64,000 nt of DNA from positions 5,580,001-5,644,000 of the forward strand of contig NZ_CP047020.1 in NCBI RefSeq assembly GCF_009796285.1, in the 5' to 3' direction. The translations under genes and the position numbers were made by a program. Positions 1 through 7,059 of this stretch are shown here, in pieces. The number at the start of each line of letters is the position of its first letter. Positions within the stretch are counted from its first letter, which is position 1. Under the pieces are notes generated by a model, which saw only the letters and a program-made list of their open reading frames with translations, was not told the origin of the DNA and searched no databases. The stretch comes from Streptomyces broussonetiae. GTDB taxonomy: Bacteria; Actinomycetota; Actinomycetes; Streptomycetales; Streptomycetaceae.

Positions 1-26
1 TAGCGGTTCGATCTGGTGGCCAACCC

Positions 27-108
27 GGCGGTGTGCCCGAGCGGCCAAAGGGAGCAGACTGTAAATCTGCCGGCTCAGCCTTCCCAGGTTCGAATCCTGG
101 CGCCGCCA
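27..108 (+). tRNA. tRNA-Tyr (GTA)
   Basis: Seven-base acceptor stem 27-33 pairs with 101-107, with discriminator A at 108. The anticodon stem 54-58/66-70 encloses a seven-base loop with anticodon GTA at 61-63. A long variable arm follows, as expected for bacterial tRNA-Tyr, and the T arm carries GGTTCGAATCC. No CCA is encoded. The 3' half (63-109) is repeated at 3005-3051, so this gene served as the attachment site of an integrated element and stayed functional. Confidence 0.97.
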
Positions 109-109
109 C
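63..109 (+). repeat. attL-like 3' tRNA-Tyr segment (47 bp)
   Basis: This 47-bp stretch, from the anticodon loop to the end of tRNA-Tyr, recurs at 3005-3051 in the same orientation with one mismatch (C at 74, G at 3016). Direct repeats of a tRNA 3' end bounding integrase and primase remnants are the normal signature of tyrosine-recombinase integration. I recall that SLP1 of S. coelicolor uses tRNA-Tyr in the same way. Confidence 0.85.
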
Positions 110-120
110 GCTGAGTGAAA

Positions 121-162
121 CCCCCTCTGATCAGGCTAGATACCTGATCAGAGGGGGTTTTT
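121..162 (+). terminator. intrinsic terminator after tRNA-Tyr
   Basis: Perfect 15-bp arms at 121-135 and 143-157 enclose a 7-nt loop and are followed by five T residues. It sits 12 nt after the tRNA and probably ends its transcript. Because it lies inside the integrated segment it may be element-borne; a different hairpin follows the distal att copy. Confidence 0.9.
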
Positions 163-248
163 CGTTGTCGGCGCCCGTTCGATTCGGCGTGGACGAAGTG
201 TGGACGTGTCTCACTCCGTATCGCCCGTATCCCGTGGTCAGTCAGTGC

Positions 249-268
249 GTGTCCCCCAGGTGTCCCCC
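249..268 (+). repeat. paired GTGTCCCCC direct repeats, possible integrase arm sites
   Basis: GTGTCCCCC occurs at 249-257 and 260-268, beside the integrase tail and attL, and again at 2939-2947 shortly before the distal att copy. Short direct repeats flanking both att copies resemble arm-type binding sites of tyrosine recombinases. C-runs are common in this GC-rich DNA, so this is suggestive only. Confidence 0.35.
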
Positions 269-282
269 GGGGGAGAGGATGA

Positions 283-410
283 TCACTCTGGCTCGTTCCA
301 CTCTCGCAGGGCTGCGTCGATCCGGCTGTTTGCCCGCTCCCGCGTCTGATCCAGCACCTTGGCGTACACCTTGTGCAGTACCGCGATGCTGTGCCCGGCG
401 CGAGGGCACA
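283..410 (-). pseudogene. tyrosine recombinase (integrase), C-terminal remnant
   Basis: Reading the minus strand to the TGA at 283-285 gives a tail beginning RAGHSIAVLHKVYAK and ending REWNEPE. That is the usual last block of actinobacterial tyrosine recombinases: the G-H-S motif followed by the catalytic Tyr in a V-Y-A-K context. Only about 40 residues survive, so the other catalytic residues are gone and the protein cannot be active. The stop lies about 175 bp from the tRNA repeat, the expected place for int in such elements. Upstream the frame runs directly into primase-like sequence, so a deletion fused the two genes in frame around 408-440. Confidence 0.75.
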
Positions 411-434
411 TTCCATCGCGTCCCCCCAGAACTG

Positions 435-1090
435 ACGGCTTCAGGGTGATCCCGGTGTAGGTGGCGACTTGTTGGCCGTAGGCGTCACGGGGCCGAGCGC
501 GAGTGAGCTGAGGGACGACGGACAGGAAGCTGCGGCCGAAGACCTGTTTGGTGCCGGGCTTGACCCCGTTGTCCTCAGCCCAGTCCCGTCATATCGACCA
601 CAGGGCATCCACGGGCATGTTGCACGTAGGTCCGGTGGTGCAGCGCTCGCGGATGAATGCCGAGGTGGGCGAGGCGGTGTCCTGCATGGTGCTGACGGCT
701 TCCCGGCTGCATGCCGGTTCGGTGATCCGGCCCTTGTTTTCCAGACGGGCGAGTCCGTCCAGGGCCCAGTTCAAGATCCCGGGCATCTCGGCGCAGAGTC
801 GGTCGAACAGGGTGGGATCCTCTTTGCCCAGCCACGACACGGTCATGTTGAGCACCACGAACCGGCGTGCGATGACCCCGGAGGAGTCGCCGAAGTGCGG
901 CAGTTCGTTGGACAGGATCACTAGCCGTGTAGGGAGCTTGCCGGTCCACACTGCGCGGTACTTGCGGTCGATGTCGATGGTGTCTTCACCGGAGATGGTC
1001 AGCAGTCGTTCGACGACTTGGCTGTTGTCGTTGCCCGACAGCCGGGCGTCAGCGATGACCGCGAGCGGCTTGCCGATCAGGAGCAGTTCG
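435..1090 (-). pseudogene. P4-type phage/plasmid primase-helicase, C-terminal remnant with internal stop
   Basis: The minus-strand frame contains LLIGKPLAVIADARLSG, then a stretch with TISGEDTIDIDRKY, PTRLVILSNELPHFGDSSG and ARRFVVLNM. These are the conserved blocks of the C-terminal ATPase of P4-family primases used for replication by phages and integrative elements. The N-terminal primase part is missing. A TGA at 589-591 interrupts the frame, yet similar sequence (RDWAEDNGVKPGTKQVFGRS) continues beyond it without a shift, so the stop looks like a point nonsense mutation. The 5' edge abuts a GntR fragment on the other strand near 1080-1090, and the 3' edge runs in frame into the integrase tail. 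Confidence 0.8.
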
Positions 1091-1227
1091 AGGCGCTGCA
1101 ATTGCCCAGTGACCTGCCTGTGCTTCGCACGTTCCGTGTGGTCTACAGCGACGGTGAACGTCCCATTGAGGTCACGGTGATGACCAAGGCAGGGCATCTC
1201 TATGAGCTTCAGTACGAGTTCGTCTGA
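1081..1227 (+). pseudogene. GntR-family regulator, UTRA-domain C-terminal fragment
   Basis: The open frame ends with LPSDLPVLRTFRVVYSDGER, then PIEVTVMTKAGHLYELQYEF. This matches the terminal strands of UTRA ligand-binding domains from Streptomyces GntR regulators, which on AICE-type elements often control replication and transfer genes. The N-terminal DNA-binding domain is absent: upstream of about 1081 the DNA is antisense primase. The frame could start at a TTG at 1018, but that part is shadow sequence. I read this as a decayed fragment, not a working regulator. Confidence 0.65.
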
Positions 1228-1247
1228 CCCGAGCATCCCCAGGTCGA

Positions 1248-1282
1248 CCAGGACGGCCCGGTGTCCTGCCGGGCCGTCCTGG
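1248..1282 (+). terminator. hairpin after GntR fragment
   Basis: Perfect 14-bp arms 1248-1261 and 1269-1282 with a 7-nt loop, 20 nt after the fragment's stop. There is no T-tract, as is common for Streptomyces terminators. Between here and 1376 I see nothing else. Confidence 0.6.
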
Positions 1283-1376
1283 CGCGCGTGTCCAGCTAGG
1301 CCCAGGTGTCCAACCACATCTGCGATCACCAGCTGTTGATCGGGATCACGGTGCCGCCGCGGCGGCCGGGCAGGGT

Positions 1377-1757
1377 CTAGCCGAGGATCCCTAGCTCGGT
1401 GTCAGGCCGACAGAACGTGCAGGCCCTTACGCCGGACGCGAGTGTTCGGCGCGCTGTGTCCGAGTCCACGCCCTTCGACCGTTTCCCTGTCATGGTGCAG
1501 CCCCCGGTGCGGACTGCGACCGGCAGTGCGTCCTGGGTGCGCCCGTAGTCGAGGAGCCAGTCCGGCGGCGCCGGCCGGGCGGCTTCTGCCTGTCGCCGTT
1601 CCCGTTCGCGGCGTTCTTCGTCGGCGATCCATCGGTCGATCGCTGCCAGCTGGCGTGTGGTGTGCTCTTCGACGACGCGTCGGGTGAAGCGGAGTGCTTC
1701 GAGGCGCGACATCTGGTGATCTTTGTCCCGTGCCACTGGATCTTGACCGTTTGCCAT
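1377..1757 (-). CDS. DUF6233-like hypothetical protein
   Basis: The frame gives about 126 residues from the ATG at 1757, or 111 from an internal ATG at 1712 (MSRLEALRF). An arginine- and glutamate-rich helix (EEHTTRQLAAIDRWIADEER) is followed by a P-P-D-W-L-L-D-Y segment, a G-G-C-T-M-T-G-K element and a C-x2-C pair near the end (RACTFCRPDTELGILG). From memory this matches the Streptomyces DUF6233 family of unknown function, common on mobile elements. It may bind metal through its Cys residues. The frame stays open upstream to 1853, through the inverted repeat at 1803-1851. The start is uncertain. Confidence 0.6.
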   Translation of the reverse strand: MANGQDPVARDKDHQMSRLEALRFTRRVVEEHTTRQLAAIDRWIADEERRERERRQAEAARPAPPDWLLDYGRTQDALPVAVRTGGCTMTGKRSKGVDSDTARRTLASGVRACTFCRPDTELGILG

Positions 1758-1802
1758 CGGACTTTGACGGACGCGAGTTTGTGTCATCGGAGTTTGATCA
1801 CC

Positions 1803-1851
1803 GCAGGTCAGCGACTCAGCGCACCGAAGGGGCGCTGAGTCGCTGACCTGC
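1803..1851. repeat. 20-bp perfect inverted repeat
   Basis: Arms 1803-1822 and 1832-1851 are perfectly complementary with a 9-nt loop. It could act as a bidirectional terminator or be the end of a lost insertion sequence. The loop and right arm (1819-1853) recur at 2734-2768. Confidence 0.8.
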
Positions 1852-1853
1852 AC
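1819..1853 (+). repeat. 35-bp direct repeat, copy 1
   Basis: Same sequence as 2734-2768 with one mismatch (G at 1831, T at 2746). The two copies bracket the DUF4232-like secreted protein gene. Confidence 0.8.
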
Positions 1854-1934
1854 TTACGTGCAGTTCCTTGTAAATGTGCAGGTCAGAGCCTTGCGATCGT
1901 CGTGCAGGCTGCTCGATTTGTGGGGGCGGTGGGG

Positions 1935-2504
1935 TCAGGAAGGCTTGACCGCCGAGACCGGGGTGACGGTCACCTTGTTGTCGCACTCGGCCCACACCCC
2001 GTCGTTCAGGGCGACCTGGTGCTTCCCGGAGTGCGGCAGCCCGATGACCATCGTCGGATACGTCACCGGGTCCTTGCCCGACACGCAGTAGCCGTCGGCC
2101 TCCCCCTGGACCTGGACGAAGGTCAACTTCACCCACGCCTTGCCGTGCGGCCGGACCGTCACGGTGGCCGCCCTGCCGGTGCGGGTGACCTTGAGCGGGC
2201 TGTTGTGGGCGGGGGAGCCGTTGCCGGCACCCGCGACCGTCGGATGGCCCTTCAGGACGCACGTCCTTCGAGAGACGTTGGTGAACTGCACGACCGCCGC
2301 CCCGGTCCCGGTCCCGACGGGCCGGTGGGCGGCCTGCCAGGCGCTGACCTGGAGGGCGGAGGCCGGGCAGGCGGGCGGCGGGGTGGAGGTGGTGGTGCTC
2401 GCCGCCATGGCGGTGCCGGGCAGGATGCCGGTCACCGCCGCCGCGACGGCCGTGACCGCCGTCGTCGCCAGAGCCGCCCTGCGAATGCCGTTGCTGTGAC
2501 GCAT
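1935..2504 (-). CDS. secreted DUF4232-like protein
   Basis: This 189-residue protein has a signal peptide: basic start MRHSNGIRR, an alanine/valine-rich core to about residue 30, and a cleavage-like AMA-A site. The mature part is a beta-rich domain with cysteines in PACPAS, RTCVLKG, GYCVSG and AECDNK, matching the DUF4232 domain of Streptomyces exported proteins. Function is unknown; these are usually secreted or lipid-linked. There is no lipobox, so export as a soluble protein by Sec is likely. It stands alone between the two 35-bp repeats and reads toward the relic. Cargo of the integrated element is plausible. Confidence 0.8.
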   Translation of the reverse strand: MRHSNGIRRAALATTAVTAVAAAVTGILPGTAMAASTTTSTPPPACPASALQVSAWQAAHRPVGTGTGAAVVQFTNVSRRTCVLKGHPTVAGAGNGSPAHNSPLKVTRTGRAATVTVRPHGKAWVKLTFVQVQGEADGYCVSGKDPVTYPTMVIGLPHSGKHQVALNDGVWAECDNKVTVTPVSAVKPS

Positions 2505-3004
2505 GTTGTCGTCCCCCTGGGTCGTCTCGTCCGCGGGTTTCGGTCGTCGGTTGTTGCCCCGCGGTAAGCGTGGTCGTGGTACGTGAGTGCAGACAGGGCG
2601 GAAGAGCGGCAGGGTTCCGTGCGGCGGCTACTTGTGACGGAACGGTGACGACAGGCTGCTGCACCCGTGCAGATGGCCGTCAGGGCAGACCGAAGCACCT
2701 CCGGCGCGCCACGGGTTTTACCCCGCCCCGGGCGCGCACCGAAGGTGCGCTGAGTCGCTGACCTGCACGGTGTGCCATGAGCGTTCACTGACGCCCGAAA
2801 CGGCCACTGAGTAGCGAGTGCGCCCGACTGACGGACGTGGATGCCCTCGGACCAAGATCGAACAGCTCGTAATGCGTCGCTTTCGTAGGAGACCCGAGCA
2901 GCGCTGCCTCCGGAGGTCAAGGGCGCCGCTTCCCCCATGTGTCCCCCGGATGGCTCGACAGAGAGGGAAGTGCCTGCTCAGGCTGTGCGGAGCGAGCCCG
3001 CTGC
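2505..3004. other. non-coding stretch before the distal att copy
   Basis: I see no convincing gene here: the open frames are GC-driven shadows without a ribosome site or family motif. It carries the upstream region of the DUF4232 gene, the second 35-bp repeat (2734-2768) and a GTGTCCCCC motif at 2939-2947. It is probably decayed element DNA. Confidence 0.5.
2734..2768 (+). repeat. 35-bp direct repeat, copy 2
   Basis: Near-identical to 1819-1853, but lacking the left arm of the inverted repeat found there. Confidence 0.8.
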
Positions 3005-3051
3005 AAATCTGCCGGGTCAGCCTTCCCAGGTTCGAATCCTGGCGCCGCCAC
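3005..3051 (+). repeat. attR-like partial tRNA-Tyr copy
   Basis: Forty-six of 47 bases match 63-109. The acceptor, T-arm and variable-arm 3' part are present but the 5' half of the tRNA is not, so it cannot yield a tRNA. It marks the far edge of the integrated segment. Confidence 0.85.
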
Positions 3052-3056
3052 ACGGG

Positions 3057-3102
3057 AACGAGTGCCCCGGGATCTGCGAGAGCAGATCCCGGGGCACTCG
3101 TT
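3057..3102 (+). terminator. strong terminator hairpin after the distal att copy
   Basis: Perfect 21-bp arms at 3057-3077 and 3082-3102 around a GAGA tetraloop, followed by a T-rich tract. It lies 5 nt after the tRNA fragment and is probably the original tRNA-Tyr terminator, displaced by the insertion. Confidence 0.85.
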
Positions 3103-3157
3103 GTTTGGTCGGGTCGGTCCGGGTGCGGAGGCCGATCGTCCGGACGATGCTGGAGCC

Positions 3158-3382
3158 ATGGCCGGGAAACGCCCCATCGTCGTGTACCTGCCGTCCCCAA
3201 CCGGCGGGCGTCGTGTTCGGGTGGACGGCGAGATCCTCGGCCTGGCGCACAGCGTGCGGGACCTGGTGGAGTTCCTGCGCCGGGCGGGGCTGGAGATCGA
3301 GCCGGAGCAGGTGGCCGACTCGCCGCTGATCGACTGGCGCGGGGTGGGACCCGACCGCTGGGAGGCCGAGACCCGGACTTGA
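3158..3382 (+). CDS. small conserved-looking hypothetical protein (74 aa)
   Basis: The ATG at 3158 opens a 74-residue frame with strong third-position GC bias, beginning MAGKRPIVVYLPSPTGGRRV. No membrane segment or signal peptide is visible. The middle (ILGLAHSVRDLVEFLRRAGL) looks like an amphipathic helix and the end (DSPLIDWRGVGPDRWEAE) is tryptophan-rich. It could be a small cytosolic DNA- or protein-binding factor, but I recognise no family. It lies just outside the att copy, so it probably belongs to the core chromosome. Confidence 0.6.
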   Translation: MAGKRPIVVYLPSPTGGRRVRVDGEILGLAHSVRDLVEFLRRAGLEIEPEQVADSPLIDWRGVGPDRWEAETRT

Positions 3383-3500
3383 CGGCGCTGTCGCCCATCG
3401 TCCGCGTGTGGGCACACGGTGTTGCAGTCCTTGGTCCTTCGCCCGTGTGTGAAGCACACGGTGTTGTCGTCCTTCGCTCGCGTGCGGGCACACTGACCGC

Positions 3501-3713
3501 ATGGCCTCCCGACGCAGAACCTGTCCTGTGTGCCGCCGTGACATCGCCGTCGTCGCGGGCCGATTGGCACGGCACGACCCGCCCGGGGCACGGGAGAACG
3601 GGGACCTGGTCTCCTGCCCCGGATCACGGCAACAGGCACAACTCGGCGCCTTCCAGCCGGCGTTGGACGGTTACGTCATACCGGATTTTCCGGGGCAGCT
3701 GCCCCTGTTCTGA
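3501..3713 (+). CDS. small hypothetical protein with zinc-knuckle-like start (70 aa)
   Basis: The protein begins MASRRRTCPVCRRDIAVVAG, with a C-P-x-C knuckle near residues 8-11, another Cys near 39 and an H around 25. It could coordinate one zinc ion, as many small actinobacterial regulators do. The C terminus (DGYVIPDFPGQLPLF) is hydrophobic and proline-rich. Upstream, 3409-3495 carries an imperfect repeated CACACGGTGTTG motif that may be regulatory. No family recognised. Confidence 0.55.
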   Translation: MASRRRTCPVCRRDIAVVAGRLARHDPPGARENGDLVSCPGSRQQAQLGAFQPALDGYVIPDFPGQLPLF

Positions 3714-3802
3714 CGTTCTGATGTGACTTCTGACAGGGTGACAACGGGCGGGGCAGGGCGGCTCAGTGGTGGCTCCGACTGTTCAACGGGCGGGGGCCCG
3801 GC

Positions 3803-4459
3803 TCAGTTCCCGGCCACCGACTTCACCGCGACCGACACCGGCTGCGACCCGCTGATCAGTTCCAGCGTCAGGCCGGTCGTCGCCGGGGTGTCCACCAACT
3901 CCGCGAGAACGGCCGCCACGTCGTCTCGCGGGACGAAACCGCGCCCGGTGTGCGCCTCCAGCCGAACCAGGCCGGTGCCGGCGTCGTTCGTCAGCGAGCC
4001 GGGGCGCAGGATCGTCCAGTCCAGGGCCTCCTGACGGGTCACGTACGCGTCCGCCTCGCCCTTGGCCCGCAGGTAGGCGTCGAAGATGTCGTCGCCCTGG
4101 TGGGCGGGATCCGCGCCCATCGAGGACACGACCACGAAGCGGCGAACGCCCGCGCGGACGGCCGCGTCCGCGAACAGCACCGCCGCGCCCCTGTCCACCG
4201 TCTCCTTGCGCGCTGCGCCGCTGCCCGGGCCCGCGCCGGCCGCGAAGACCGCCGCGTCGGCGCCCTGCAGGTGCGCCGCGACCTCTTCCACCGAGGCGGA
4301 CTCCAGGTCGAGCAGGACCGGCTCGGCCCCGGCCGCTCGCAGATCGTCGCTCTGCTCGTGTTTGCGGATGATTCCCGCGACCTCATCCCCGCGCGCGGAG
4401 AGCAGGTGCTCCAGCCGCAGCGCGATCTGACCATGACCACCAGCGATGACAATGCGCAT
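3803..4459 (-). CDS. NAD(P)-binding (atypical short-chain dehydrogenase) protein
   Basis: A 218-residue Rossmann protein, starting at the ATG at 4459 (MRIVIAGGHGQIA) because the glycine-rich dinucleotide loop must lie at the very N terminus; the frame extends 13 codons further without a better start. Later landmarks are RFVVVSSMGADP, a Y-L-R-A-K-G-E-A-D segment that carries the Tyr/Lys pair of atypical SDRs, and W-T-I-L-R-P-G-S. This fits the NAD(P)H-binding NmrA/YtfG-like family, whose members reduce or sense small substrates; the substrate is unknown. It is monocistronic and reads toward the small ORF at 3501-3713. Confidence 0.85.
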   Translation of the reverse strand: MRIVIAGGHGQIALRLEHLLSARGDEVAGIIRKHEQSDDLRAAGAEPVLLDLESASVEEVAAHLQGADAAVFAAGAGPGSGAARKETVDRGAAVLFADAAVRAGVRRFVVVSSMGADPAHQGDDIFDAYLRAKGEADAYVTRQEALDWTILRPGSLTNDAGTGLVRLEAHTGRGFVPRDDVAAVLAELVDTPATTGLTLELISGSQPVSVAVKSVAGN

Positions 4460-5084
4460 GAATCCGACCGTACGCCCGAAGAGGCGCATCCGCCGCACGA
4501 GTTAACCGGCATGGGCGGAGCGTGCCAGGCTCGCCTCCACGTTCACGCGCCCGGCGCCCGTCCAGATGCCCGCGGGGCGCGTTTTCGTGATCGTGCGCCT
4601 TGGGTGAGAGGCGGCGGGGAGTGCCGCGATGTGTCTGGTGGCGGGTTGGGTTCGAGCGTGGGGTGCGGAGGCATGCGCAGGTCTCTGCATGTGACTGCAC
4701 TGGCAGGCGTGTGATGGCGACGGCATGCGGGTGATGGCGACGGCAGGCGGGTGATCGCGACGGCAGGTGTGCCATGCCGGCGGCAGGTGAGTACTGGGCG
4801 CGCGTCCGTGGTGGTGCGCCCGGCGCACACCACTCATCGCCCGCCCGTGCAAGACCGGGAGCGCCGGTGCTCATGCCGCACCAGTGCAACCAGTGCAACC
4901 AACGAGTCAGCGCAACCAGCACGCCAGCGCAACGAGCACAACCGGTCCCACCGGCGCTCGCGCCCGGCCGACGCGACCGGATCCCACTCAACCGACGCGT
5001 CCGGACTCCCGCTCAACCGACGCGACCGGCGTGCGCTCTCATCCGTGCGCCCCGGCAATCCGCGCGTACGTGTCGCGCGCCCGC
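4460..5084. other. intergenic region with short tandem repeats
   Basis: No supported gene. It holds the promoter side of the NAD(P)-binding gene, a four-unit 20-bp tandem repeat (4701-4780) and degenerate GCAACCAGT-type and CAACCGACGCG-type repeats at about 4880-5030. Confidence 0.5.
4701..4790 (+). repeat. 20-bp tandem repeat, four units plus a partial
   Basis: Units at 4701-4720, 4721-4740, 4741-4760 and 4761-4780 follow the pattern GGCAGGCGGGTGATGGCGAC with scattered changes, and a partial fifth follows. It looks like a minisatellite and may vary in copy number between strains. Confidence 0.75.
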
Positions 5085-6350
5085 TCACGACAGTTCGCTC
5101 CGCCCCTGTCGCGGCAGTCCCAGCTCCGCTGCGGCCACCGAGTTGCAGTACTCCCGGACCGCGCTCGTGCGGGCGACCACACGACCTCGGTGCACCACGA
5201 TGCGGCTGTAGGCCAGGGAGAGGGCGCCGGGCAGGCCGTCGCCGCGTACGGCCAGCAGCTCAGCGGGAAAGCCTGCCTCCACGCGTACTTCCGGCAGGCC
5301 CAGGGCCGCGCGGGCGGATGCGCTCACGGTGTCGTAGGCCTCCTGCGGTCGCAGCCCGTGGCCGGAGGCGAGGAGATAGGCCGCTTCCAGGGGATCGCCG
5401 CGGCCGACGGGGTTGGAGACGTCACGCAGGGCGCCGCTGCCGGCGGCCACCCGGACCCCGGCCGAGCGCAGCAGCCGTACCGGAGCCGTGCCCCGGCGGT
5501 CGGCGGCGCAACAGCCGCCCTGGGGCAGGCACACCACCGTGACCCCGGCTGCCGCGAGTTGGTCGGCGGCACGGGAGGCGGCCTCGGTGGGCAGGCGCCC
5601 GAGACCGGCGCACGGCCCGATCGTCACGCCGGGGCGCAGGCCCCCTGCCATCGCCGCGAGCCGGGACAACCGGGCCGGGTCGGCGGCGTCCGTGTGCAGG
5701 TCCACCGGGCAACCGTGCTCGGAAGCCACCTCCAGGACCGCCTCGACGTAGCCCCCGGGATCGGGGTCCAGATCCGGGCAGCCGCCCACCACCGAGGCAC
5801 CCATCTTGAGCGCGTCGCCCAGCATCGCGAGCCCGTCCGCCCCGGCCACGCCGGTCAGCAGTCGTGGCGTCGCCACCGTGGTCAGCTCCGCGAGCCCCCG
5901 CAGCGACCGCCGCGCCTGCAGGACGGCGCCCAGCGCGCCGAGTCCCTGGACGTCGCCCACGCGCACGTGCGCGCGTACCGCCGTCGCCCCGTGCCCGAGC
6001 TGCAGCAGGGCGGCCTCCGTCGCCCGGCGCTGGACGTCCTCGGGGGTGTACGACACCGGACCCGGTCGTTCGGCGGACAGGGCTGTGTCGCCGTGGGCGT
6101 GCGGTTCGGCCGGGGCGGGCAGGAGCAGATACCCGCCGAGGTCCACGCGTGAGGCGCTCGTGCGGGCCGGACCCGGTGCCAGGCTGCCGGCCGTGCCCAC
6201 CGCCTCGATGCGCCCGCCGCCCAGCCGTACGTCCACGGTTCGGCCGTCGGTGAGCCGCGCCCCGCACAGCAGCAGGGCGTCCGGGTCGGACTGCCCCGAG
6301 GAGCCCGGGGAGTTCGACGGCGGATGGGGCTGCGGCTGGCTGTCGGGCAT
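5085..6350 (-). CDS. cytosine-deaminase-like amidohydrolase, metal site degenerate
   Basis: This 421-residue protein has the amidohydrolase layout: an N-terminal beta domain (GARLTDGRTVDVRLGGGRIE), an H-x-H segment (EPHAHGDTAL), a later histidine (PVDLHTDAAD) and a C-terminal beta domain. The closest fold seems to be cytosine deaminase/AtzC-like enzymes. The expected second-half ligands are missing: where such enzymes have SHAxG it reads GPCAGL, and where they have ASDN-RDPxxPxGxGD it reads GSGALRDVSNPVGRGD, so the catalytic Asp is Gly. It may be catalytically inactive or use different chemistry. It starts at the ATG at 6350 after a GC-rich spacer. Confidence 0.8.
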   Translation of the reverse strand: MPDSQPQPHPPSNSPGSSGQSDPDALLLCGARLTDGRTVDVRLGGGRIEAVGTAGSLAPGPARTSASRVDLGGYLLLPAPAEPHAHGDTALSAERPGPVSYTPEDVQRRATEAALLQLGHGATAVRAHVRVGDVQGLGALGAVLQARRSLRGLAELTTVATPRLLTGVAGADGLAMLGDALKMGASVVGGCPDLDPDPGGYVEAVLEVASEHGCPVDLHTDAADPARLSRLAAMAGGLRPGVTIGPCAGLGRLPTEAASRAADQLAAAGVTVVCLPQGGCCAADRRGTAPVRLLRSAGVRVAAGSGALRDVSNPVGRGDPLEAAYLLASGHGLRPQEAYDTVSASARAALGLPEVRVEAGFPAELLAVRGDGLPGALSLAYSRIVVHRGRVVARTSAVREYCNSVAAAELGLPRQGRSELS

Positions 6351-6899
6351 CGCGCTCCAGGGTTGGGGCCGGGGGCTCGGGGCAGGCCCGCGTGAGCGGT
6401 GCGAGGGCGCCCGCCCCCAAGATCACGCAGAGCGAGTCGAGCCTAGGGTGGCCCGGCGCGCGGGACGCGCAGGAGCGCAATAGTCGTACCGGTGTGGTCC
6501 GCCCTTGGCGGTACACGTTTCGCCCACCCGCGTGGCCCCGTTGCTCCCGTTCGACTTCGGCGCTCACGCGCGCGTGCCCTGCCGTTCCGGTCGGCGTCCA
6601 CACCAGCGCCCCCGGTCCATGCCCATCGGCCCATGTCCATCTGTCCACGCCCATGCCCATCGGCCCATGTCCGTCGGTCCACGCCCACGCGCGCGCGCCG
6701 CGCCCCGCTGTGCCGTGCCGCGCACGAGCCGATCCGGCCCGCCGTTCCAGGTCGGTTGTTGTCCGCCCCGCGTGTCCGCCCCTGCGAGTGGCCCGGTGCA
6801 AGAGGGCGGACGCGTGGCCTGTAGATCCGCGGCTCCCGTGCCTCAGGAGGTGGCTGCGAGGGCTGAGATGGAGGGTGCGGCGGGCGGCCGGATACGGAT
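6351..6899. other. intergenic region with decayed repeats
   Basis: No supported gene. At about 6615-6695 there is a degenerate tandem repeat with a unit like CCCATCGGCCCATGTCCATC. The rest is unremarkable GC-rich sequence leading to the tRNA promoter. Confidence 0.5.
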
Positions 6900-6929
6900 T
6901 TGGGTGAACGGCGGCGGACCGTGTAATGT
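6900..6929 (+). promoter_or_regulatory. candidate promoter for tRNA-Thr/tRNA-Met
   Basis: TTGGGT at 6900-6905 and TAATGT at 6924-6929 with 18-bp spacing resemble a principal-sigma (HrdB) promoter. The predicted start lies a few bases before the tRNA at 6941. Confidence 0.6.
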
Positions 6930-6940
6930 CTTCATCGCTC

Positions 6941-7013
6941 GCCCCAATAGCTCAGTCGGCAGAGCGTCTCCATGGTAAGGAGAAGGTCAACGGTTCGATT
7001 CCGTTTTGGGGCT
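6941..7013 (+). tRNA. tRNA-Thr (GGT)
   Basis: Acceptor GCCCCAA (6941-6947) pairs with TTGGGGC (7006-7012). The anticodon stem TCTCC/GGAGA encloses ATGGTAA with anticodon GGT. D and T arms are canonical and no CCA is encoded. It is followed 46 nt later by tRNA-Met. Confidence 0.95.
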
Positions 7014-7059
7014 CTGGTGTGAGAGGTTCCCGTCGTCAGGCGGGCACTGATCTCATCAA

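Noticed and set aside
3005..3051. A second tRNA-Tyr gene
   Set aside because: Only the 3' half matches; the D arm and 5' acceptor strand are missing.
4720..4790. CRISPR-like array at the 20-bp tandem repeats
   Set aside because: The units are directly contiguous without spacers and are not palindromic.
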